Assembly (NCBI RefSeq): GCF_014203425.1
Contig: NZ_JACHJC010000001.1
Location: 2,480,001 to 2,544,000, forward strand
Length of the DNA stretch: 64,000 nt
DNA from: Micromonospora echinospora
GTDB taxonomy: Bacteria > Actinomycetota > Actinomycetes > Mycobacteriales > Micromonosporaceae
Direction: 5' to 3'
Part shown: positions 57,734-64,000 of the stretch, piece after piece
Layout of the letters: each line of letters begins with the position of its first letter
How positions within the stretch are numbered: the first letter of the stretch is position 1
Program-made: the position numbers and the translations under genes
The notes under the pieces: model-generated
Seen by the model: the letters and a program-made list of their open reading frames with translations, nothing else
Told to the model about the DNA's origin: nothing
The model's database searches: none

Positions 57734-60700
57734 CAGTACTGCACCTCCTGGGAACGGCGGCGGATCACGGTGACCTCGTCGCGTTGGTTACCGGTCGGGC
57801 CGAGGTAGTTGAACGCGAAGGACAGCTGCGCGTACCCGCCGATGAGGTGGGTGGGCTTGACCAGCAGCCGGGTCAGCGAGTTGTGGATGCCGCCGCGCCG
57901 GCCGTTGGTCTCCGACTTGGGCACGTCGATCACCCGTTCCTGGGCGTGGTACATGTAGACCGTGCCCTCGGGCATCTTGTGCGTCACCACGGCCCGGCAG
58001 ACAACCACGCCGTTGCGGTTGACCGCCTCGATCCACTCGTTGTCCCGGACGCCGATCTTCGCCGCGTCGGCCTCGCTCATCCACATCGTCGGTCCGCCCC
58101 GGGACAGCGTGAGCATGATCAGGTTGTCCTGGTACTCGGAGTGGATGGACCATTTCGAGTGCGGGGTGAGGTAGCGGACGGTGATCTCCAGCTCCCCGTT
58201 GCGGCCGAGTCGCGGTTCGCCGAAGAGCTTGTGCATGTCCAACGGCGGCCGGAAGATCGGCAGCGCCTCGCCGGCCTCGTGCATCCAGTCGTGGTCGAGG
58301 AAGAAGTGCTGCCGGCCGGTGAGCGTGTGCCAGGGCTTGAGCCGCTCGGTGTTGATGGTGAACGGGGAGTAGCGGCGGCCGCCGTGCTCGCTGCCCGACC
58401 ACTCCGGGCTGGTGATCACCGGCACCGGGCGGGACTGGGTGTCGGCGAAGGTGATCTGCTTGCCCTCGTGCTCGGCCGCCAGGTCCGCCAGGCGTACCCC
58501 GGTGCGCTTCTCCACGTCCCGGAAGCCCGCGGTGGCGACCCGCCCGTTGGTGGTGCCCGACAGCGCCAGGATCGCCTCGCAGGCGTGCGTGTCCTTCGCC
58601 AGCGACGGCCGCCCGTCCGCGGCGCCGCCGCGCACCTCACCGTTCTTGCGGCGCAGATACTCGACCTCCGGCCGCACGTCGACCGAGAAGCCCTTGCCGG
58701 TGGTGCCGAGGGTGTCCATCAGCGGCCCGAGCGCGGCCATCTTGTCGGCGATCGCGCCGTAGTCCCGCTCGACCACCACCAGTTTCGGCATGGTCCGGCC
58801 CGGCACCGGGGTCTCCCCGGTCGCCGCCCAGTCGCGGACCCGGCCGTGCGGGGTCGCCATCGCGTCCGGGGTGTCGTGCAGCAGCGGCGCCGCGACCAGG
58901 TCCTTGCGTACGCCCAGCCGCGGCCCGGCGAGAGTGGAGAACGCCTTCGCGATGCCGTGGAAGGCGTCGAAGTCGGTCCGGGTCTGCCACGGCGGGTTGA
59001 TCGCCGGGGTGAAGGCGTGCACGAACGGGTGCATGTCGGTACTGCTCAGGTCGTGCTTCTCGTACCAGGTGGCAGCGGGCAGAACGATGTCGGAGAAGAG
59101 CGTCGTGGAGGTCATCCGGAAGTCCAGGCTCAGCAGCAGGTCGAGCTTGCCCTCCGGGGCCTCCTCCCGCCAGGTCACGTCCTTGGGCCGCAACTCCTCC
59201 GGCGCCTCCTCGGCGCGCAGGTTCGCGTCGGTGCCGAGCAGGTGCCGCAGGAAGTACTCGTTGCCCTTGGCCGACGAGCCGAGCAGGTTGGCCCGCCAGA
59301 CGGTCAGCACCCGTGGCCAGTTCTCCGGCGCGTCCGGGTCGGTGCAGGCGAACGTCACGTCGCCCTCGCCGAGCCGCTCGGCCACCCAGCCCGCCGGGTC
59401 GTCCGGCCGGGCGGCGAGGGCCTCGTCGGCCAGGTCGAGCGGGCTGCGGTCGAAGGTGGGCATCGACGGCATCCACCCCGAGCGGGCCGACTGGGCCAGC
59501 AGGTCCATGGTGTGCTTGCCGGCGAACGCGCCGGTGCCGGTGGGGGAGGAGACCACGTCGGCGGAGTAGGTGTCGTAGCGCCACTGGTCGGTGTGCACGT
59601 ACCAGAAGGCGGTGCCGATCATCTGCCGGGGCGGGCGGACCCAGTCCAGGCCGAACGCGAGCTGCGCCCAGCCGGTCGCCGGGCGGCACTTCTCCTGCCC
59701 CACGTAGTGCGCCCAACCGCCGCCGTTGACCCCCTGGCAGCCGGTGAGGGTGACCAGCGCCAGAATCGCCCGGTAGGTGGCGTCGGAGTGGAACCAGTGG
59801 TTCGTGCCGGCGCCGAGCAGGATCATCGACCGTCCGCCGGAGCGGTCCGCGTTGTCGGCGAACTCCCGCGCCACCCGGGCCACCTGCGCCGCCGGCACGC
59901 CGGTGACCGGCTCCTGCCACGCCGGCGTGTACGGCGCCTCGACGTCGTCGTACCCGGTCGGCCACTGGCCCGGCAGGCCGTCGCGGCCCACCCCGTACTG
60001 GGCCAGCACCAGGTCGAAGACGCTGGTCACCAACTGGCCCCGCACCGTGCGGGTCGGCACGCCCCGGCGCAGCGCCTGCGGGGTGTCGGTGTCGAACCGA
60101 GGCAGCTCCACCTCCACCGCGTCGCCCGCCCCGAGGCAGGTCAGCGCCGGCTCCAGGTCGCCCAGGTCCAGGTTCCACTGGCCCTGCTGCTCGCCCCAAC
60201 GGTGGCCGAGGCTGCCCCGCGGCACGGCGGGAGCGTCGGTGGCCGAGTCCCAGAGCACCGTCCGGAAGGCCGCCTCCTTGTCCGTCTCGCCCAGGTCGTC
60301 GGCGGTGAGGAACTTGCCCGGCCGGTACGCCCCGTCGGCACCCGGCTCCAGGGTGACCAGGAACGGCAGGTCGGTGAACCTGCGGACGTAGTCGACGAAG
60401 CGCGGGGTGCGCTGGTCGACGAAGAACTCCTTGAGGATGACGTGCCCCATCGCCATCGCCAGGGCGCCGTCGGTGCCCGGCTGGGCGGGCATCCACTCGT
60501 CGGCGAACTTGACGTTGTCGGCGAAGTCGGGGCTGACCACCACGACCTTCTGCCCCCGGTAGCGCGCCTCGGCCATCCAGTGTGCGTCCGGCGTGCGGGT
60601 CACCGGGACGTTGGAGCCCCACATGACGAAGTAGGAGGCGTCCCACCAGTCCCCGGACTCGGGCACGTCGGTCTGGTCGCCGAAGACCTGCGGGGAGGCC

Positions 60701-61398
60701 ACCGGCAGGTCGGCGTACCAGTCGTAGAACGACAGCATCGAGCCGCCGAGCAGGGACAGGAACCGGGCGCCGACGGCGTGCGACACCATCGACATGGCCG
60801 GGATGGGGGAGAAGCCGGCGACCCGGTCCGGGCCGTACTCGGCGATCACGTGCACGTGCGCGGCGGCGACCATCTCCTGGGCCTCGTCCCAGGTGATCCG
60901 CACCAGGCCGCCCTTGCCGCGGGCCTTCTGGTAGCGGCGGCGTCGTTCCGGGTCGGCCTGGATGTCCGCCCACGCGGCCACCGGATCACCGAGGCGGCCC
61001 CTGGCCTCCCGGTACATCTCCACCAGCACGCCCCGCGCGTACGGGTAGCGCACCCGGGTGGGGGAGTAGGTGTACCAGGAGAAGGCGGCACCCCGGGGGC
61101 AGCCCCGAGGCTCGTACTCCGGCCGGTCCGGTCCGACGCTCGGGTAGTCGGTCTGCTGCTGCTCCCAGGTGATGATGCCGTCCTTGACGTACACCTTCCA
61201 GGAGCACGAGCCGGTGCAGTTCACTCCGTGCGTGGAGCGCACCACCTTGTCGTAGGACCAGCGATCCCGGTAGAAGGCGTCCGCCTCCCGGCCGCCGATC
61301 TGGTGCAATGTCCGGCCGTCGGCGGAGACCTCGGCCCGGCGTACCAGGCCGCCCACCGCCAGCAGCGCCCGCCCCGCACTATCGGTGGCTCGCGACAT
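57733..61398 (-). CDS. narG: Respiratory nitrate reductase alpha subunit (molybdenum, catalytic)
   Basis: I choose ATG 61398 (MSRATDSAGRALLAVGGLVR), with ATG 61407 as alternative; the longer open frame upstream lies over the promoter. The 1,221-residue protein has HGVNCTGSCSWKVYVKDGII, the His/Cys FS0 site of NarG, then EPRGCPRGAAFSWYTYSPTR, and MGD-binding segments (FVMWGSNVPVTRTPDAHW, GAGTNHWFHSD, LLGSSAKGNEYFLRHLLGT, LDHDWMHEAGEALPIF). It reduces nitrate to nitrite in the cytoplasm during anaerobic respiration. First gene of narGHJI-moeA-narK; a DosR-like box lies upstream. Confidence 0.95.
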   Translation of the reverse strand: MSRATDSAGRALLAVGGLVRRAEVSADGRTLHQIGGREADAFYRDRWSYDKVVRSTHGVNCTGSCSWKVYVKDGIITWEQQQTDYPSVGPDRPEYEPRGCPRGAAFSWYTYSPTRVRYPYARGVLVEMYREARGRLGDPVAAWADIQADPERRRRYQKARGKGGLVRITWDEAQEMVAAAHVHVIAEYGPDRVAGFSPIPAMSMVSHAVGARFLSLLGGSMLSFYDWYADLPVASPQVFGDQTDVPESGDWWDASYFVMWGSNVPVTRTPDAHWMAEARYRGQKVVVVSPDFADNVKFADEWMPAQPGTDGALAMAMGHVILKEFFVDQRTPRFVDYVRRFTDLPFLVTLEPGADGAYRPGKFLTADDLGETDKEAAFRTVLWDSATDAPAVPRGSLGHRWGEQQGQWNLDLGDLEPALTCLGAGDAVEVELPRFDTDTPQALRRGVPTRTVRGQLVTSVFDLVLAQYGVGRDGLPGQWPTGYDDVEAPYTPAWQEPVTGVPAAQVARVAREFADNADRSGGRSMILLGAGTNHWFHSDATYRAILALVTLTGCQGVNGGGWAHYVGQEKCRPATGWAQLAFGLDWVRPPRQMIGTAFWYVHTDQWRYDTYSADVVSSPTGTGAFAGKHTMDLLAQSARSGWMPSMPTFDRSPLDLADEALAARPDDPAGWVAERLGEGDVTFACTDPDAPENWPRVLTVWRANLLGSSAKGNEYFLRHLLGTDANLRAEEAPEELRPKDVTWREEAPEGKLDLLLSLDFRMTSTTLFSDIVLPAATWYEKHDLSSTDMHPFVHAFTPAINPPWQTRTDFDAFHGIAKAFSTLAGPRLGVRKDLVAAPLLHDTPDAMATPHGRVRDWAATGETPVPGRTMPKLVVVERDYGAIADKMAALGPLMDTLGTTGKGFSVDVRPEVEYLRRKNGEVRGGAADGRPSLAKDTHACEAILALSGTTNGRVATAGFRDVEKRTGVRLADLAAEHEGKQITFADTQSRPVPVITSPEWSGSEHGGRRYSPFTINTERLKPWHTLTGRQHFFLDHDWMHEAGEALPIFRPPLDMHKLFGEPRLGRNGELEITVRYLTPHSKWSIHSEYQDNLIMLTLSRGGPTMWMSEADAAKIGVRDNEWIEAVNRNGVVVCRAVVTHKMPEGTVYMYHAQERVIDVPKSETNGRRGGIHNSLTRLLVKPTHLIGGYAQLSFAFNYLGPTGNQRDEVTVIRRRSQEVQY

Positions 61399-61513
61399 AC
61401 GCCTCATTCCTTCGATAGATGGCCGTACTGCCCCACGTTCTCGACAGATGCGCCGGAGTGCAACCCCGAGCGAGGGCGTAATGGCCATGGTGCCGACGTA
61501 CAACCTCGGGAAA

Positions 61514-61530
61514 CCGGGCCGAAGGTCCCG
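61514..61530 (-). promoter_or_regulatory. DosR/OsdR-like box upstream of narG
   Basis: On the minus strand CGGGACCTTCGGCCCGG (61530-61514) is a near-palindrome resembling the GGGACCttcGGCCC boxes found upstream of hypoxia and universal-stress genes in actinomycetes. It is about 116 bases before the narG start. No DosR-type sensor is in the window. Confidence 0.5.
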
Positions 61531-61615
61531 AGATCATCGGCTTTGAATCTGCGGGTTCGCGGCGGGACTTCGGGCCCGGTCGGGCGGTCACCGGCGGGGC
61601 ACGGAGCGGGGCCCG

Positions 61616-61839
61616 GCCGTCTCGGCGTCACCGTCCGGGACGCCCACCCTCACCCGCGAGGCGCTCGCCGGGCAGGTCCGGGACCGGGGGCCACTGTGGA
61701 GCGTGTTCTTCCTGGTGCCGGTCGGGTGGGGCGCCGCGCTGGGCGGCCTCGACGCGGGCAGACCGAGGACGTGCTCGACGCCCTCTACGACCTCCGCGAG
61801 ACCGTGCCGGTCAAGACCACCGAGGCGCACCGCCGGTAG
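61616..61839 (+). pseudogene. Fragment of a radical-SAM enzyme gene
   Basis: One frame gives GTPTLTREALAGQVRDRGPL, then WSVFFLVPVGWGAALGGLDA; after a single-base loss near 61,760 another gives TEDVLDALYDLRETVPVKTT and EAHRR to a stop at 61,839. These match the middle of actinomycete radical-SAM/SPASM proteins (GPLWS.FFLVP.G.G..L....E.VL..LYDL....P.KTTEA), the type linked to haem-modifying pathways. Neither the CxxxCxxC motif nor the C-terminal cysteines remain. Confidence 0.5.
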
Positions 61840-61879
61840 CCGCGGGGCGGCGTCGGCAGCGGCCGACATCCGGGCCGGC

Positions 61880-62320
61880 TCACCCGGCCGCCGCCTCCGC
61901 CGGGGTGATCCGGTCCCAGGCCGGGATCGGCAGCGCGATCACCGCGGCCGGGAAGAGACCGTGCTCCTCGTTGTCGATGTGCCGGTGGAGCCGGTCCAGG
62001 GCGGCCAGCACTGCGGGCCAGTCCGGGGCGGCCCGGTCGACGCCGCCGAGCACGCCGTGGATGTCGTCGTGCTCCGCGCAGAGCTTCGCCACCGCCTCGG
62101 CCAGGCTGCCCTCGGCCCGCAGCTCCTCGAAGAGGCCGTCCTCCTCGGTGGCGGTGTGCGGCATCAGCAGCGCCAGCAGCGCGTCCAGCGCCACCAGAGC
62201 GTCCGGGCCGCCGGCCCGCACCGCGCCGCGCAGCAGGCCGGCCGCGTTCGCGATCGCCTCGTGCTCGGCCGAGAGCCGGCCGATCAGCGGGAACTCCCGA
62301 CAGCCGCAGTAGTTGCACAC
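61880..62320 (-). CDS. Hemerythrin-domain protein
   Basis: The 146-residue protein starts MCNYCGCREFPLIGRLSAEH. Iron-ligand positions are visible as H in SAEHEAI, HTATEEDGLF, CAEHDDIHGVL and HRHIDNEEHGLF, i.e. the H...HxxxE...H...HxxxE di-iron pattern of a four-helix bundle. The N-terminal CxxCxC may bind metal or react with NO/thiols. Such proteins bind O2 or NO; adjacent to nar genes it probably protects against nitrosative stress or signals oxygen (inference). Confidence 0.88.
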   Translation of the reverse strand: MCNYCGCREFPLIGRLSAEHEAIANAAGLLRGAVRAGGPDALVALDALLALLMPHTATEEDGLFEELRAEGSLAEAVAKLCAEHDDIHGVLGGVDRAAPDWPAVLAALDRLHRHIDNEEHGLFPAAVIALPIPAWDRITPAEAAAG

Positions 62321-62449
62321 TTCGTCTCCTGACCACGAGGGTGGGCGACTCCATCGTGCGTACCGGCAACCTCCGTCAGCAGGGCCGGACGGCCCGGTAC
62401 GCCGGGACGGCGGGCCCTGACCCCCACCGCCCGGGCACCGACAGTCTGC

Positions 62450-63256
62450 TCAGACCGTCAACGGCCGGCGGGAGAGCCGGATCTGCCACACGTCCGGCCC
62501 GTCCTGCAGCCACTCGCTGGTCATGCCGTCGCCGTAGCGGGCTGCGACCTCGGCCAGCAGCGGGCGGGGTGCGTGCGGGGCGACCAGCACCAGCGCTCCA
62601 CCGGCCGGCAGCGCCTCCAGCGCCGCCAGCACCCGCGCGTGGCGCTGGTCGTGCGGGAGCTGCCGGACGTCCAGCCGGGGATCGATGGTCAGGGTCGGTG
62701 CCGCCGCGTCGGCCGGTGCCCGGTCACCACCGCAGCCGCAGCCACCCCCGCCGCAACCGCCGCCTTTCGAGCCTTCCGAGGAGCCGAGCAGATCGTGCAT
62801 CCCCTCCAGCAACTTCGCCAGCGAGACGTCGGCCGCGTCCACCAGCAGCGGGACGACCAGGTCGTTCTCCTTGGCCAGGTGGACGGCGAGGAGCGCGGCG
62901 AGGGCGCGCGCGGTGCCGGCGAGGCGTACCGGCCGGTTGCCGGTCTCCAGCTCGGCGACCAGGCCGGTGATTGCCTGGTGCTCGTCGAGCATGCCCCGGA
63001 CCAGCAGCTCACCCTCGGCCCGCTCACCGGCGGCGGCGTAGAGGGAGTCCTCCTCGGCGTGCGCGTGCGGCAGCAGTTCGTCGCGGAGCCATCGGAGCAG
63101 TTCGTCGCGGTGCCGGAGCGCCCCGGCGGCGTCACCCTGGTCGGCCGCGGTCAGCAGGTTTCCGACGTGCCGGTCGAGGTCGGCGGCGAGCTGGGCGTGG
63201 TGCCGGACGACGGCCTGCGCGGCCTCGTGGTCGGCCGGGGAGCGTGAGGCGGACAT
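62450..63256 (-). CDS. Hemerythrin-like domain fused to DUF2249 (TusA-like) domain
   Basis: ATG 63256 follows GGAGGG. The 268-residue protein has an N-terminal hemerythrin-like bundle (HHAQLAADLDRHVGNLL, LLPHAHAEEDSLYAAAGERA, MLDEHQAITGLVAELE, VHLAKENDLVVPLLV), a Gly/Cys linker (GGGCGGGGCGCGG, about residues 171-183) and a C-terminal DUF2249 domain (LDVRQLPHDQRHARVLAALE, LPAGGALVLVAPHAPRPLLA). The two domains occur together in denitrification and NO-response loci. It is divergent from the regulator at 63,306, with which it shares a 49-bp promoter region. Confidence 0.88.
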   Translation of the reverse strand: MSASRSPADHEAAQAVVRHHAQLAADLDRHVGNLLTAADQGDAAGALRHRDELLRWLRDELLPHAHAEEDSLYAAAGERAEGELLVRGMLDEHQAITGLVAELETGNRPVRLAGTARALAALLAVHLAKENDLVVPLLVDAADVSLAKLLEGMHDLLGSSEGSKGGGCGGGGCGCGGDRAPADAAAPTLTIDPRLDVRQLPHDQRHARVLAALEALPAGGALVLVAPHAPRPLLAEVAARYGDGMTSEWLQDGPDVWQIRLSRRPLTV

Positions 63257-63285
63257 GGAGCCCTCCAGGGTTTTGCGGGTGAACG

Positions 63286-63307
63286 ACGTTGTAACGTTAT
63301 CTAACGT
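63286..63307. promoter_or_regulatory. ACGTT/AACGT repeat cluster between divergent genes
   Basis: ACGTTGTAACGTTATCTAACGT contains two overlapping inverted repeats of ACGTT and AACGT (spacers 2 and 4). It lies in the 49-bp gap between the hemerythrin-DUF2249 gene and the regulator, touching the latter's GTG start, so it is a good candidate for the regulator's operator. Confidence 0.6.
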
Positions 63308-64000
63308 GGAAACCCCGAGAACAGGGCCGGCCGGCGAGACCATCGACCCGCAACGCCACCGGGCCCTCGGCACCGCCAGCCGGGCCTCGATCCTGGAGTT
63401 CGTGCGCGCCGCCGGCGTCGGCATGACGATCGCCGAGGTGGGGGAACGGACGGGCCTGCACCTGTCCACCGCCCGCGCCCACCTCGACCGCCTGGTCGAC
63501 GCCGGACTGTTGGTCAAGGCGCGGGCCAGTGGGGGCCAGCCCGGACGGCCGGCGTGGCGCTACCGGGTGGCCGTCGCGGAGGCCCCGGCCCCCGCGCCCT
63601 ACCGGGCACTCGCCGCCGCCCTGCTCGACCACCTGTCGCGGCGTGGCCACGGAGACGTCCGGGCGGAGGCCACCCGCGCCGGCCAGGCCTGGGGACGCCA
63701 CCTCGCCGCCGCCACCCCGCCCGGCGGGGAGCCCGTCGATACGCTGCTCGACGTCCTGCGCGGGCTGGGCTTCAATCCCCGCCGACACCGGACGGCCGAC
63801 GGGGCGACCGAGATCCACCTGCACACCTGCCCCTTCCTGGAACTGGTCAACCGCAACCCCGACGCGATCTGCGCCCTGCACGTCGGCGTGGTCCGCGGCA
63901 CGCTCGAACACGCCGGTGCCTCACCGGCCGGCGCCGTGCTCGAACCCTTCGGCGCACCCGACGCCTGCGTGGTGCGGCTGGCCCTGCCGAATATCACCGA
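63306..64000 (+). CDS. Winged-helix regulator with C-terminal cysteines (SufR/ArsR-like), runs off the window
   Basis: The start is GTG 63306. The N-terminal winged helix is HRALGTASRASILEFVRAAG, then GMTIAEVGERTGLHLSTARA and HLDRLVDAGLLVKARASGGQ. The C-terminal half has Cys in HLHTCPFLELVNRNPDAICA and GAPDACVVRLAL, spacing compatible with an Fe-S cluster as in SufR-type repressors. Probably an O2/NO/redox-sensing repressor of the divergent hemerythrin-DUF2249 gene and perhaps of nar genes (inference). The end of the gene lies beyond 64,000. Confidence 0.82.
   Translation, partial: METPRTGPAGETIDPQRHRALGTASRASILEFVRAAGVGMTIAEVGERTGLHLSTARAHLDRLVDAGLLVKARASGGQPGRPAWRYRVAVAEAPAPAPYRALAAALLDHLSRRGHGDVRAEATRAGQAWGRHLAAATPPGGEPVDTLLDVLRGLGFNPRRHRTADGATEIHLHTCPFLELVNRNPDAICALHVGVVRGTLEHAGASPAGAVLEPFGAPDACVVRLALPNIT

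Noticed and set aside
57733..61503. Upstream start for NarG at 61,503
   Set aside because: It would translate the promoter region; family members begin close to the MSRATD-like N-terminus and GAGG precedes ATG 61398.
57784..61839. A 1,351-codon plus-strand open frame opposite narG
   Set aside because: It is antisense to narG, a clear 1.2-kb-residue enzyme; the translation is Val/Arg/Gly-rich with no family features, a typical shadow in very high-GC DNA.
1..64000. CRISPR arrays, tRNA or rRNA genes
   Set aside because: No regularly spaced short direct repeats with unique spacers, no CCA-ended cloverleaf and no rRNA signature was seen on reading; a covariance-model scan would settle this.

Overview
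The window is very GC-rich, uses GTG starts freely and carries SARP/AfsR, BTAD, FHA-ABC, PASTA, RHS-Hint and narGHJI families. This points to an actinomycete, most likely Micromonosporaceae (inference from gene content; no rRNA or tRNA gene is visible to confirm it). It is an accessory region full of insertion sequences, with a nitrate-respiration operon at the right end.

Layout. 1-6,700 is IS debris: an IS1380 end inside an IS630 gene, an IS3 copy joining two unrelated truncated genes, and a secreted HNH nuclease. 7,201-11,251 is a three-gene cassette of unknown function whose 741-aa protein resembles a restriction-specificity subunit without a methylase. 11,296-15,642 holds a DHFR-like reductase, an IS5 copy and several frameshifted genes. 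15,844-19,635 has an AfsR-type SARP/NB-ARC/TPR regulator and a Nudix regulator. 20,254-28,947 is a tightly coupled seven-gene operon: a coiled-coil protein, a small helical protein, a 4-TM protein, an OmpA-like lipoprotein, an FHA-ABC transporter, a PASTA lipoprotein, and a membrane protein ending in a purine-nucleosidase (PNP/MTAN-like) domain. I know of no named system with this content.

28,981-31,153 holds an ISL3 fragment fused to a second copy of the HNH nuclease tail, and a frameshifted DUF6745-like gene. 31,357-35,194 encodes a membrane-anchored Hsp70-like ATPase and a membrane-anchored BTAD protein. 36,082-39,740 is a polymorphic-toxin graveyard: a NucA/NucB tip, a PLD fragment, and an RHS-Hint-nuclease tip with its immunity gene. 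40,783-45,156 has an FGE-like protein, a DUF3592 protein and then a two-gene unit: a small two-TM protein ending in a GGTNTQHNSF motif and an NB-ARC/TPR protein beginning with GGTNTQHNTF. This is the arrangement of amyloid-motif NLR/effector pairs. 45,762-48,414 is an IS3 element interrupted by an IS110 element with a candidate bridge-RNA region. 49,064-50,499 is a divergent methyltransferase/TetR pair, followed by dead recombinases.

From 61,398 down to 52,012 the minus strand carries narG-narH-narJ-narI-moeA-narK, encoding a membrane nitrate reductase, a molybdopterin-assembly protein and a nitrate transporter, with a DosR-like box upstream. Two hemerythrin-domain proteins and a cysteine-containing winged-helix regulator follow, consistent with oxygen/NO-responsive anaerobic metabolism. 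The two best candidates for undescribed biology are the PNP/FHA-ABC envelope operon and the amyloid-motif NLR pair.
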